NCBI GenBank assembly: GCA_002417975.1
Contig: DIDE01000070.1
Location: 1 to 10,160, forward strand
Source of the DNA: Eggerthellaceae bacterium UBA5808
GTDB lineage: Bacteria > Actinomycetota > Coriobacteriia > Coriobacteriales > Eggerthellaceae
Length of the DNA stretch: 10,160 nucleotides
Reading direction: 5' to 3'
Shown one piece after another: positions 1-7,979 of the stretch; the stretch's first letter is position 1, and each line of letters opens with the position of its first letter. The position numbers and the translations under genes are program-made. The notes under the pieces are model-generated. The model saw only the letters and a program-made list of their open reading frames with translations, had not been told where the DNA came from and searched no databases.

Positions 1-225
1 ATCTACATTCGTAACGGTAACAAATAGACCGTCAACCAGCGTGTCGTATACCTGATTTGACAACTCGGTTTTATCCGCAGCAACACCTGCGAGACGGATA
101 AGGGCTCCCGTCAATCGATCTTGAAGACGTGCCGTGTCAGAAGGCTTGCCACATGTTCCTGTAGCTCCCGTGCAAGCTGTGCAACCTGCGGTTTGTTCGC
201 ATTGAAAACAAAACATCTGATCCAT
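1..225 (-). CDS. hcp: Hybrid cluster protein (Hcp), N-terminal 75 residues, cut by window edge
   Basis: Translating the minus strand from the ATG at 223-225 gives an N-terminus beginning MDQMFCFQCEQTAG, followed by GTCGKPSDTARLQDRL. This is the hallmark N-terminal Cys cluster of hybrid cluster proteins. Cysteines are at 6, 9, 15, 18 and 25, giving C-x2-C-x8-C-x6-C, close to the short-spaced C-x2-C-x7-8-C-x5-C ligand set of the cytoplasmic anaerobe-type enzymes, with one extra residue in the last gap. Hcp carries a cubane [4Fe-4S] cluster and a hybrid Fe-S-O cluster. It was first described as a hydroxylamine reductase and is now viewed mainly as a nitric oxide reductase / nitrosative-stress protein. 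Full-length family members are about 530-555 residues, so only about one seventh is present. The start is supported by an AGGAG seven bases upstream of the ATG. The gene is divergent from a Crp/Fnr regulator, the usual arrangement for an HcpR-controlled hcp. Confidence 0.93.
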   Translation of the reverse strand, partial: MDQMFCFQCEQTAGCTACTGATGTCGKPSDTARLQDRLTGALIRLAGVAADKTELSNQVYDTLVDGLFVTVTNVD

Positions 226-284
226 AATCATGCTCCTGCCCATTCATAGACCATCGGACGTTCATTCTTTTATGCCCGTCCTTT

Positions 285-313
285 ATTCGATATGGACTTT
301 ACTGCTTGATTTA
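285..313 (-). promoter_or_regulatory. Candidate hcp promoter, activator-dependent geometry
   Basis: On the minus strand a TCGAAT hexamer (positions 290-285, 4/6 to TATAAT) lies below the 310-331 palindrome. The hexamer 17 bp upstream (313-308, TAAATC) bears no resemblance to TTGACA. Transcription would start near 278-279, which puts the palindrome centre (320.5) at about -41.5, the classical position for class-II Crp/Fnr activation. The lack of a -35 fits an activator-dependent promoter. The hexamer match is modest, so this rests mainly on the geometry. Confidence 0.4.
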
Positions 314-326
314 CAACGTGTATGTT
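298..326 (+). promoter_or_regulatory. Candidate promoter of the Crp/Fnr regulator gene, overlapped by the operator
   Basis: TTTACT (298-303) and TATGTT (321-326) are separated by 17 bp, each 4/6 to the sigma-70 consensus. The start of transcription would be near 333, about 27 bases before the first ATG. The spacer and -10 lie inside the operator, so bound regulator would block its own promoter. Autorepression is inferred, and the hexamers are weak. Confidence 0.35.
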
Positions 327-338
327 GTAAATACAACA
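310..338. promoter_or_regulatory. Compound Crp/Fnr-type operator of three half-sites (probable HcpR site)
   Basis: A perfect 8+6+8 palindrome, TTTACAAC-N6-GTTGTAAA, spans 310-331, the 22-bp overall size of Crp-type sites. Its right half-site is reused in a second perfect palindrome, TGTTGTA-AA-TACAACA, spanning 323-338. The site lies in the 134-bp spacer between hcp and the divergent regulator gene. Crp/Fnr regulators bind such dyads as dimers, and control of hcp by a linked Crp/Fnr protein (HcpR) is an established theme in anaerobes. That this protein binds here is inferred from position and symmetry. Confidence 0.75.
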
Positions 339-359
339 AACAGATGAACAGAAAGATAT

Positions 360-1073
360 ATGACAATGCAGAAGAAAATGCCATCCTATGCATCAACCGA
401 TGAAAAGCACGCTCTTATAATCCCCGTCTTACATCATTCAGGCCTATTCAGGGGTATTAACGACAAAGAAGCCGAAGCAATCATGCCGTGTATCAATGCA
501 CACCTTACGTCATACGGCGCTGGTGATTCTATTGCGCGACGCGGAGATACCCTTACGGCAATTGGCATGGTTATCTACGGTAGTGTGCAAATTGTTAATG
601 AGGATTTTTGGGGCAATCGCAATATTATTTCGCGTATTGATGTGGGAGATATTTTTGCAGAATCGTACGCATGCGTGCCCAATAGCCAACTGCGCGAAAA
701 CGTCATAGCGTCAGAACCAAGCATTATCTTGTATATGGATATTCGCAAGATGATTCATACATGTACCAATGCATGCGCTTTTCATCAGAGGCTATCTCAA
801 AATATGATTGTGCAAATCGCACGCAAGAATTTGATGCTTACCGAAAAGATTGAGCAAACGTCAAAGCGTACAACACGCGATAAACTTCTCGCCTATCTAT
901 CGGCGCAAGCATATAAACAAGGAACGCCATCATTTGATATTCCTTTTAACCGTCAACAGCTAGCTGATTATCTATCAGTTGATCGAAGTGCAATGTCAAA
1001 TGAACTTAGCAAACTGCGCGACGAGCACATCATCGAATACAATCGCAATCACTTCGCACTTAAAATGAACTAA
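360..1073 (+). CDS. Crp/Fnr-family transcriptional regulator, probable HcpR-like nitrosative-stress sensor
   Basis: The 237-residue protein has the two-part Crp/Fnr layout. An N-terminal cyclic-nucleotide-binding-like beta-roll (about 24-130) includes the segments GMVIYGSVQIV and RIDVGDIFAES. A long dimerisation helix (about 135-165) and a C-terminal winged helix-turn-helix (about 172-236) follow. The HTH reads FNRQQLADYLSVDRSAMSNE, with the recognition helix at about 207-220. The N-terminal four-Cys cluster of true FNR is absent; cysteines are at 44, 105, 135 and 139, the last two as C-x3-C. The gene is divergent from hcp across a palindromic operator, so control of hcp by this protein is the simplest reading. 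HcpR in other anaerobes responds to NO, probably through haem, but no ligand is visible here. The start is uncertain: ATG360 has GAAAG only four bases upstream, whereas ATG366 would have about ten. No convincing terminator lies in the 61 bp before the converging permease gene. Confidence 0.88.
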   Translation: MTMQKKMPSYASTDEKHALIIPVLHHSGLFRGINDKEAEAIMPCINAHLTSYGAGDSIARRGDTLTAIGMVIYGSVQIVNEDFWGNRNIISRIDVGDIFAESYACVPNSQLRENVIASEPSIILYMDIRKMIHTCTNACAFHQRLSQNMIVQIARKNLMLTEKIEQTSKRTTRDKLLAYLSAQAYKQGTPSFDIPFNRQQLADYLSVDRSAMSNELSKLRDEHIIEYNRNHFALKMN

Positions 1074-1134
1074 CTTCTTATTTCATCGTATCTAGAAGCA
1101 TCTATTCTGCGCAAGATTGCCCGAACAAACCGCC

Positions 1135-3441
1135 CTATCCTACAGCATTAACAAGCCAATCGGGAGCATCGGCTTGTGGGAGGAAAAAGTACGCATATTC
1201 GTCAGCACTACCGGCGGAACTTCCACCTACACCACGCACAGTGGCGCACACCAGATAACCACCGCCATCCATACAATACGTATTACGCAAAAGCGGAATC
1301 ATCTGTGCGAGCGCATCAGCATCAGAAGTTGAGTACATTGCATCAGAATGTTGTGGCACAATAAAGCGCGTATTGCTCGACATTCGATACCCTTTAAACA
1401 GTATGCTTCTTGGTGATTTTGCAGCATTGGACGCAAAGTACGGGTCAAAACGCTGAAACGTTAGCGATTTAATCGCCGATACATCGCTCGTTAAATGCCC
1501 CAGCAACCCATTACGTTCTAACCATGCCAACGTCTGTGTATGCTGATCAGCTATATATATCACATCGTTAGAAATAGCATAGGCAAAATTCTGAGCATCT
1601 CTATCACCCGATTGTGCGAACATCACTACCCCACGCGCCATCCCTATGGGATGGTAACGATCTTCACGCGTTTGATTGGCCGCATCCTGAGCCAAAGCGG
1701 CAAGCAATTCCCTACGTGATTCGACCGAGCACGACAATTCTATCGGATTGGCATACAGCGGATCGCTCACGTACAACAGACCATTCGCGTACGTCTGACG
1801 CGCATTCGAATACTTTAATGCAGTTGCCTGTTCTTCAGATAAACCAGATATATCACCGCAAATACTTGCGCGCTCTAAGTTCTTAACACTAGGCGATTCA
1901 TCAAGCGCCGTTAGATCATAGAGTTCGCTATACGTCGCACGATCAAAGTAGCGCGCAACCTGCGATTCATCGCGCATCGTGTAAACAATCCGCATATCAT
2001 ACGGAACAACAGTCTCACTAACATGGCAGCCATCACTATTAAAACGAGCATGACCCGTTTGAACCAACTTTTTATGGACATCGGTCACTATCCCAATGCT
2101 CTGTTCATCATCAAGCGTATAGGTAACCGAATAGTAGAATGAACCAGCATTAGCCATAGCAGAATCAAATTTAGCCGCTAGATAATCAGGTGTACCAGAA
2201 TAACTTACGCCAACCGAAGCAACCTCGTTTTTGGCAGGAATATACGAGCTGTATCCCAAACCACCAGTCGCCACCACAGCAACTATCGCACCTATACATA
2301 CTGTCTCCGTACCTATAGCTGCAAACATCATTCGATACTGCAGACGTCCTTTAAGTAAGCCGCGAAAGAGCACCATAGAAATTACCACGAACGTAGCAAA
2401 AGCAATAGCGCACGCTGCAAGTGTATTGACATGTGCAAACAGCGTGAATGCAGCGCCAAAAGCAACGAGTCCCATAACTAATCCGACAATAAATGTCATC
2501 GGTAAGCAAAGACCAGCTATACCAGCATGCTCACCTTTTCGGCGGAGCAAAAAGAATACCGACAAACATCCTATGCCAAGCAGCACGATCATCCACACGC
2601 CAAGCAATCCCCAATCTCCACCTGCAGGATAATACACGGGATGCTGCACCATAAACCATGAATGTGCAGAAGCTTGCGCGACAAAAAATATCAGTGGGTT
2701 GAACAAGGCTGTTATATCAACTAAGCCTGGAGCAACAATCGACATACCGCCATAGAGTCGCTCGCCGAATGCATTGCCAACGAGCAGATAGTCCATGAGC
2801 ACATTGAGGCTCCATGCTCCTGCACTCACGAGAGTCAGCACAACAATCGAGAAGATGCATGCCTCCACGATTGTCCCAGCTAGCATGCAGCAAAGAACCC
2901 CTATTACACATGCAAGCGCTCCGGTAAGTACCAGCCCCGCGAGCACAAACGCACAATCACCAAAAAGACCCGGCCATATCCCTAGCGCTGCGATATTGAG
3001 CACAAGCGAGACAGCCAACGGAATGCCTATACCCGCAATAAGAGTCAACAGGCAAGCAGCCATACGCGTTGCAAACAATATAGGACGCGTAAGAGGCAGA
3101 CTTAAAAACGTTGTAGTCTGGCACTTTACCAGTACAAAAGAAAAGCTCCGAATACCAAGCGCCAAACCATACAATATGACGCATGTCTGTACGGGGCACA
3201 GCATACTATTTGACCAGAACCGCCATTTAAGCTGGTTATGCGTATAGTTGATGTTGAATATCGAGACGTCAGGAATCGCCGCAGTAGACACTGGCATCAG
3301 CACCATAAACAATGCCCATGCACATATGAGCATGGGCATAATCATCCTAAAAGATACAGCAACATCATGACGTATAAGCGAAGCCGTGCCTCGCGTGTTT
3401 TTGCGCTTCGCAGTGCCGAATGAATACGGTGCCGATATCAA
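1135..3441 (-). CDS. ABC-2-type transporter permease with large extracytoplasmic C-terminal domain
   Basis: The protein has 768 residues. After a basic amphipathic N-terminus (SLIRHDVAVSF, 21-31) there are roughly nine or ten hydrophobic helices: about 32-53, 84-106, 118-148, 159-186, 188-215, possibly 236-256, then 276-299, 308-334, 338-358 and 372-394. The remaining ~370 residues have no membrane segment and should form one soluble domain outside the membrane. The segment around 404-520 resembles, from memory, the DUF6449-type domain attached to some ABC-2 permeases of Gram-positive bacteria; this was not checked. The start must be the TTG at 3441, because an in-frame TAG lies nine bases upstream and the next ATG (codon 33) is inside the first helix. 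It follows the 479-residue surface protein gene by 11 nt, so it is probably translationally coupled. No ATP-binding subunit gene is adjacent on either side. The substrate is unknown. Confidence 0.8.
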   Translation of the reverse strand: MISAPYSFGTAKRKNTRGTASLIRHDVAVSFRMIMPMLICAWALFMVLMPVSTAAIPDVSIFNINYTHNQLKWRFWSNSMLCPVQTCVILYGLALGIRSFSFVLVKCQTTTFLSLPLTRPILFATRMAACLLTLIAGIGIPLAVSLVLNIAALGIWPGLFGDCAFVLAGLVLTGALACVIGVLCCMLAGTIVEACIFSIVVLTLVSAGAWSLNVLMDYLLVGNAFGERLYGGMSIVAPGLVDITALFNPLIFFVAQASAHSWFMVQHPVYYPAGGDWGLLGVWMIVLLGIGCLSVFFLLRRKGEHAGIAGLCLPMTFIVGLVMGLVAFGAAFTLFAHVNTLAACAIAFATFVVISMVLFRGLLKGRLQYRMMFAAIGTETVCIGAIVAVVATGGLGYSSYIPAKNEVASVGVSYSGTPDYLAAKFDSAMANAGSFYYSVTYTLDDEQSIGIVTDVHKKLVQTGHARFNSDGCHVSETVVPYDMRIVYTMRDESQVARYFDRATYSELYDLTALDESPSVKNLERASICGDISGLSEEQATALKYSNARQTYANGLLYVSDPLYANPIELSCSVESRRELLAALAQDAANQTREDRYHPIGMARGVVMFAQSGDRDAQNFAYAISNDVIYIADQHTQTLAWLERNGLLGHLTSDVSAIKSLTFQRFDPYFASNAAKSPRSILFKGYRMSSNTRFIVPQHSDAMYSTSDADALAQMIPLLRNTYCMDGGGYLVCATVRGVGGSSAGSADEYAYFFLPQADAPDWLVNAVG

Positions 3442-3446
3442 AATTG

Positions 3447-3454
3447 CCTACCTT
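3447..3454 (-). promoter_or_regulatory. Ribosome binding site that fixes the TTG start of the permease
   Basis: AAGGTAGG on the minus strand overlaps the TAA stop of the upstream gene and ends five bases before the TTG at 3441. With the in-frame TAG immediately upstream, it makes TTG the only sensible start and implies coupling to translation of the preceding gene. Confidence 0.6.
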
Positions 3455-4892
3455 ATTCTTGTTCAGAAGGCTCTTTTGACGGCCGAGAATTCTTATTGCG
3501 AACAAAGTACCACACCACAAACGCAATTGCTGCCACAGCAATAATGGCAACTGTAACGATAGGCGCAATCGGCAGTTTAGCCGGCACTCCTTCGGAGCTC
3601 GTATTATGAGCATTCTCGGCATTGCCTGCAGCACTGCTTGATACATCGTCACGCGTCTGAGTAATTGCAAGCGGATACTTTGCTAGATCGTCAGTAGACA
3701 ATGCCCACGTACTGCAATGATCTATGTCGAATGATGCATAACCATTCTCGGTAACAATGCCCGTCTTAATGAGTTCAAATCGTCCAAGATCTTCATTAAA
3801 GCGGTACAGCGACAAAGACGTACCATCAGCATATGCAGTTACAGTACGCACATGCACGTTTGCTTTACCTGGCAGTGCACCAGTATGTTCCCATTCAATT
3901 ACGATGGCGTTTTGCACATGAGATAGCACATCAGCAACGCGTCCTGTCCCCTTTACAGAAACAGTTACGCCCAAATCCATATCCAAATTTCCATCGGGAT
4001 CTAAATCGGTGCCTATAAACGACCATGAAATATCGGGTTTATCAGAATTTGCACCTACCCAAAATGTACACGATCCATCGGTTCCTGCTATCTGAGCTAA
4101 TTCGTCAGCGCAATTTACCGCAGCGTTTGCCTGGACAACAAGCATTTTTGTACCATCGATAGTTTCGATAACCGTTACGTTACGCTCATCAGTTGCTTCG
4201 CTTAAGGGCACCGCACTTGGCACACCTGTGGCCGATGCAATAACCGATGCTGCATGATCAGAATTAGAGGAGCCAGCGTCACCTCCCAAGCCACCCGATT
4301 GGGCATTGGTTCCACCGCCAACATTGGTTGTACCACCACGCGGCGATACACCACCTTGCTTGTTCGAGCTATCGGTGGATCCATCATCGGATACATCTAC
4401 CTGTACATACGAGACAGAATCACGATGTTGTCGCAAAGATGCACGCACTGTTAGCGTTGCCGATCCTGCTCCATAGGTAGCAATATCAAGTGCGCCACTC
4501 CCGTTATAGCTTCCACGTGCTACTCCAGGATTATCCGAATAGATAGACACGATCGTATAGTACGTAGAATATTCGCCTCCCAAGCAGGTACACCATCCGT
4601 TTTCGTCGGCGCACCCTCCACGCACTCCCTGTGGCGTTGTGAGTCCACCGCACGCCTGTGGGCATTCAGCCATTCCACAACCGACAGTCTGTTCTTCGCT
4701 CACCATGCTGAGCCCACAGCCAATTGTTGAATGGCTTCCTGAAGCCATCGAGATAGATCCCGTTGACAGGTAGATTTCGACGGGAGGCAAATCATAATAT
4801 GCCCATGCCATCTGCGGCAATGCAGCGGAACATAGCACTAATGCACAGAGTGCCATAACAAAGATTCGGGACTTTTGGCAGATTCGTTTCAT
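3453..4892 (-). CDS. Secreted, membrane-anchored surface protein with cysteine-rich Ig-like domain
   Basis: The protein has 479 residues. A signal peptide (1-31, cleavage after AWA) precedes a bacterial Ig-like (Big_2-like) module at about 36-166, recognisable from SDNPGVARGSYNGSGALDI and GAGSATLTVRASL. A loop within that module is unusually cysteine-rich: C59, C72, C77, C81, C94, C101 and C103, in contexts such as GCGMAECPQACGG and GWCTCLGG. A Gly/Ser/Asn-rich linker (about 168-215) leads to a second beta-rich domain (about 235-400) ending LSLYRFNEDLGRFE and ASFDIDHCSTWALS, a module common in Gram-positive surface proteins. A Ser/Ala/Asn stalk precedes a single transmembrane helix (about 440-464) and a short charged cytoplasmic tail. 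No LPXTG motif is present. AAGGA ten bases upstream supports the ATG. The gene is third in the four-gene unit. Its function is unknown; adhesion or recruitment of extracellular partners is a guess. Confidence 0.85.
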   Translation of the reverse strand: MKRICQKSRIFVMALCALVLCSAALPQMAWAYYDLPPVEIYLSTGSISMASGSHSTIGCGLSMVSEEQTVGCGMAECPQACGGLTTPQGVRGGCADENGWCTCLGGEYSTYYTIVSIYSDNPGVARGSYNGSGALDIATYGAGSATLTVRASLRQHRDSVSYVQVDVSDDGSTDSSNKQGGVSPRGGTTNVGGGTNAQSGGLGGDAGSSNSDHAASVIASATGVPSAVPLSEATDERNVTVIETIDGTKMLVVQANAAVNCADELAQIAGTDGSCTFWVGANSDKPDISWSFIGTDLDPDGNLDMDLGVTVSVKGTGRVADVLSHVQNAIVIEWEHTGALPGKANVHVRTVTAYADGTSLSLYRFNEDLGRFELIKTGIVTENGYASFDIDHCSTWALSTDDLAKYPLAITQTRDDVSSSAAGNAENAHNTSSEGVPAKLPIAPIVTVAIIAVAAIAFVVWYFVRNKNSRPSKEPSEQE

Positions 4893-4919
4893 AGCGATGC
4901 CATCCTTCGCTTCCGATGC

Positions 4920-4959
4920 CGCAGCGCAGAATAGACGTATATCTACTCTGATCGCTGCG
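4920..4959 (-). other. Intercistronic stem-loop between the LRR and Ig-like protein genes
   Basis: A 7-bp outer stem, CGCAGCG/CGCTGCG (4920-4926 with 4953-4959), is followed by a 2-nt bulge and a 9-bp inner stem (4927-4935 with 4942-4950) around a 6-nt loop. The single non-Watson-Crick position (4931/4946) is A-C in plus-strand RNA but a U-G wobble in minus-strand RNA, which favours a minus-strand RNA structure. No U-tract follows on the minus strand, so it is not a classical terminator. It lies in the 103-bp gap about 28 bases before the downstream start codon and may stabilise, process or punctuate the operon mRNA. Confidence 0.6.
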
Positions 4960-4995
4960 ACAACATTCCAAGCACGTGTTTATGCAGCACTCGAT

Positions 4996-7950
4996 TTATT
5001 TGATCAAAATACGGGGTCGTTCTGCGGGCTGTCGTTGTGCACGACGCGTTGATCCAAGAGTAATAGCGGCAGTAGAAGCTCCTATACCGAGCAGAATCCA
5101 AAGAACAAAGCCGGCTTCGTCGATTGTCTTAACCGTAGAAGTCCGTCGCACACTTCGTTGCTGCTGTGAAGCAGGTTGGGTTGACGGCTGCGTCGTAGAT
5201 TGGACTACATGATAGGGCCGATTATATTGTTGTGCATCAACAGGCCGATTATCCTGTTGATCACGATTGACAGCGTGCAGTGGAGCGGCACCTGCCTGTT
5301 GCTTAATCTCGTTGTTTGTAGCAGGATCCGTAGGCGCAGGATTCTTCGAATTGATGCTTCCTGGTCCAACAACAGTAAACGTTGCAGATTTCGTACCAAA
5401 TACGCTTTTGCCATCTCCCGTAATCGCTGCAGTATAGGTACCCGGATGTACAATCCGCGGTACTTCGACACCCGTTGCATCTTTATACACAACCGTGCAA
5501 TCTTCGTCCGGCTTTAATGTGCGTGTGCCAACAAGAGGCTCTGATAATGCTGCGTACGTAACCGTTATGTTTGGATCTAAATATTCGCCCGTATAGGTCA
5601 TATCGGCAATTGATACCGTATTGCATGACGTAAGATAATTCAGCGTATTCTGGCCACCTTCAATCAGGTGAGCAATATTCGACGTGCCGTACCCACCTAA
5701 GAAGGCAAAGGGGCAGAATAAACAACCAGTTTTGTCGGCATATGCTTTGACCGTATTAGATTTGTAGTTGAGCCCATAAAAGGTAATGCCCGAAATAGTG
5801 GCGAACCCACTCCCCTCTTCTGCTTTCGTCGAAAACGATGAGGGTATAGGAGACGTCCATCCAAGCGCAGGATCACCTGTCGTACCAGCATCAGCAATCT
5901 GGAGGTTTTGGTTAAACGCATACACACGTTTGAGATTAAGACATCCAAAAAATGAACCAGGTCCAAGGATCATTACATTTTTAGGAATCGTTACTTCCGT
6001 CAACCCATACAAACATGAAAACACGTAGGAAGGTATAAAAGATTGTCCGTACAACGAAAGATCAAGAAGAGCAAGTGTATGATTAACGTCAGGATTCGTT
6101 GTATTATCAGCAGGCGGAATTGTTATAGAATTACTGCTGTCTAGCGTAAATAACGGTCCAGGTACAACAGAATCCACTGGGAAATCACTTGGCGTTTTGT
6201 CTTGCCATAGGGTCGAAGGAAATCGAATAGCTTTGAGCGGTATTCCCTTAAACGCACGACTTTCAATATCCTTAATACCCTGTTCAGGCATAATCACTGA
6301 CGTCAATTTTTGACATCCTTCAAATGCCGCATATCCAATACGGATTACACACTTCGGAACATTATAGGTGCCCGTAAGCGACGAAGGTGCTTTAATTAAA
6401 GTGGTGCCGTCGGCACTCAGCAATACCCCTTGTTCATCAACGCGATAAGCAGGATTGTAGCTAACAATTTTTTGAAGATTCGTGCAACAATCTTTAAAGC
6501 TTCTTCCATGTACGAACCGATCAGCAGGAATAACCGCCGTCATAGTATCTGCAGGGAAAAAGATATAGGTACGCCCTGTAGGCCAGGCGACCTCGAATAT
6601 GATCTCATCTTTTTTCCCGTAAAGCGTTCCATTAGCAAAACGAAAGTGACTACCCGCAGCGATATCAAAGGATACGAGTCGGGTGCAATTATAAAATGCA
6701 TCCTGTTTTATGCTTGTTACGCTTCGCGGAATATGAATTGATGTGAGCGCCGTACACTCTTCAAAAGCGCGACCAGCAATTGCTGTGAGACCTTCTTTGA
6801 GCGTTATCGATGTCAGAGACGAACACCTGCCAAAAGCATCATCACCAATAGTTTTTACCGTCGTCGGAACCTCAATGGACGTTATGCCCTCACATCCATA
6901 AAATACGCTTTTCAGATCCGTCACACCTTCGGGAATAGTGATTGCTCCTGTCAAAACCGCTATACAATCGAAGGCTATCATGCCCTCATTGTTTTTCTCG
7001 TATAGAACCCCGTCAGTAACCGAATAGACAGGGTTGCCAGTTGCAACAGAAATGCTGCTTAAGTTTGTATCATCGGAAAATGGTAGATAGCTTCCATGAT
7101 CGCCTTCACACGTAATCGACGTTAAACTTGCTGGTATAGTCACTGCGGTAATGCCTGGGCGTCCTTTTAAATCATTTGCATGTATGGTTTGCAACCCTTC
7201 AGGTAGTTCCAGACGTCCTTGAATACCTTGAGGAATATAAACAACACGGTGCCAATCAGACGTAAAGAGCGCACCACAGGTAGATGCAAAATGGGTATTG
7301 CCTGCAGCAACTTCTATCGACTGTAAGGTGTTCATGCAACCGCCAAACGCATCTACAGCGATCTCTTTAACAGACGCGGGAATCACAATAGCTGTCCCCG
7401 TTGGAGTAACTCTCGTAATTTTTTGTTTTGTTGCGTCCTTGTATGTAATACCTTGATCATCAGTCACATTTGCAGAAGACAGATTGTTTATATACTCCAA
7501 TAGTTTTGGATCACTTATCTGTGCACCCTCTTGCACCTCAATACGTTGTAAGTTGGAAAACATATTCTTACGTGACGCCACTATGTCTTTTCTACTAAAA
7601 TAGGGTTCCGCAATCACGACACCCGATTTAATGATAATTTTTTTCACATCAACAACTATTTTTCTCGAATTAAAAATATCAGGAATACGTTCAGTCATAA
7701 AGCAATTGCTCAACCCGCCAAGCGTCCCTGATCCAGAAAAAACCAATACTCCCGTTGATGCATCATAATCAATTGTTATGTCAAAATCGGGAATTCCTCT
7801 ACTCGCAGGCCCATGATATGATTCCGATCCTGCCGTAGCAGCGTACGCATTTTTATCGCCTGCTGTTACAACACATTGCAGTGTAGCAACTACACACAGC
7901 GCCAATAGAAAAAGAAAGAAATGCTTAGTTACAGAACTTCGATGCAGCAT
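4996..7950 (-). CDS. BspA-type leucine-rich-repeat surface protein with C-terminal membrane anchor
   Basis: The protein has 984 residues. A signal peptide covers about 1-37 (AYA, then A38). Residues about 53-115 form the N-terminal beta module typical of LRR_5 proteins (STGVLVFSGSGTLGG). From about 185 to 670 there are repeated LRR_5 (BspA/TpLRR) units, for example ITSIEVPTTVKTIGDDAF, LTSITLKEGLTAIAGRAF and LTSIHIPRSVTSIKQDAF. Four units (near 218, 306, 434 and 499) carry a longer insert of the GVLY/GTLY type. A bacterial Ig/MBG-like domain follows at about 775-862 (TYTGEYLDPNITVTY, HPGTYTAAITGDG), then a Pro/Gln/Thr linker (863-940), one transmembrane helix (about 946-967) and a basic tail. 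No LPXTG motif is present. BspA-type proteins are known to bind extracellular matrix and other bacteria, so an adhesin role is plausible but not shown. GGAGGT ten bases upstream of the ATG supports the start. It is second in the four-gene unit. Confidence 0.9.
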   Translation of the reverse strand: MLHRSSVTKHFFLFLLALCVVATLQCVVTAGDKNAYAATAGSESYHGPASRGIPDFDITIDYDASTGVLVFSGSGTLGGLSNCFMTERIPDIFNSRKIVVDVKKIIIKSGVVIAEPYFSRKDIVASRKNMFSNLQRIEVQEGAQISDPKLLEYINNLSSANVTDDQGITYKDATKQKITRVTPTGTAIVIPASVKEIAVDAFGGCMNTLQSIEVAAGNTHFASTCGALFTSDWHRVVYIPQGIQGRLELPEGLQTIHANDLKGRPGITAVTIPASLTSITCEGDHGSYLPFSDDTNLSSISVATGNPVYSVTDGVLYEKNNEGMIAFDCIAVLTGAITIPEGVTDLKSVFYGCEGITSIEVPTTVKTIGDDAFGRCSSLTSITLKEGLTAIAGRAFEECTALTSIHIPRSVTSIKQDAFYNCTRLVSFDIAAGSHFRFANGTLYGKKDEIIFEVAWPTGRTYIFFPADTMTAVIPADRFVHGRSFKDCCTNLQKIVSYNPAYRVDEQGVLLSADGTTLIKAPSSLTGTYNVPKCVIRIGYAAFEGCQKLTSVIMPEQGIKDIESRAFKGIPLKAIRFPSTLWQDKTPSDFPVDSVVPGPLFTLDSSNSITIPPADNTTNPDVNHTLALLDLSLYGQSFIPSYVFSCLYGLTEVTIPKNVMILGPGSFFGCLNLKRVYAFNQNLQIADAGTTGDPALGWTSPIPSSFSTKAEEGSGFATISGITFYGLNYKSNTVKAYADKTGCLFCPFAFLGGYGTSNIAHLIEGGQNTLNYLTSCNTVSIADMTYTGEYLDPNITVTYAALSEPLVGTRTLKPDEDCTVVYKDATGVEVPRIVHPGTYTAAITGDGKSVFGTKSATFTVVGPGSINSKNPAPTDPATNNEIKQQAGAAPLHAVNRDQQDNRPVDAQQYNRPYHVVQSTTQPSTQPASQQQRSVRRTSTVKTIDEAGFVLWILLGIGASTAAITLGSTRRAQRQPAERPRILIK

Positions 7951-7979
7951 ATATATTCACACCTCCATTACCTAGAGAC

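Noticed and set aside
360..1073. Oxygen-sensing FNR with an N-terminal [4Fe-4S] cluster
   Set aside because: The N-terminal Cys cluster of FNR is absent. The cysteines at 44, 105, 135 and 139 do not fit the FNR spacing.
1074..1098. Terminator between the converging regulator and permease genes (CTTCT...AGAAG)
   Set aside because: It has only 5-bp AT-rich arms, a 15-nt loop and no U-tract. Nothing else in the 61-bp gap is convincing.
2231..3247. Plus-strand reading frames opposite the permease gene (2231-2632, 2795-3247)
   Set aside because: They have biased composition rich in Thr/Ile/Ser/Pro, no ribosome binding site and no recognisable domain. They are antisense shadows of the membrane protein.
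4996..5120. LPXTG-type cell-wall sorting signal at the C-terminus of the LRR protein (and of the 479-residue protein)
   Set aside because: Both end in a transmembrane helix and a charged tail, but no LPXTG-like pentapeptide precedes the helix and no sortase gene is present. Simple membrane anchoring is the better reading.
5200..5517. Overlapping plus- and minus-strand frames within the LRR gene
   Set aside because: The LRR/Ig reading frame explains this stretch fully. The others lack start signals and sensible protein composition.
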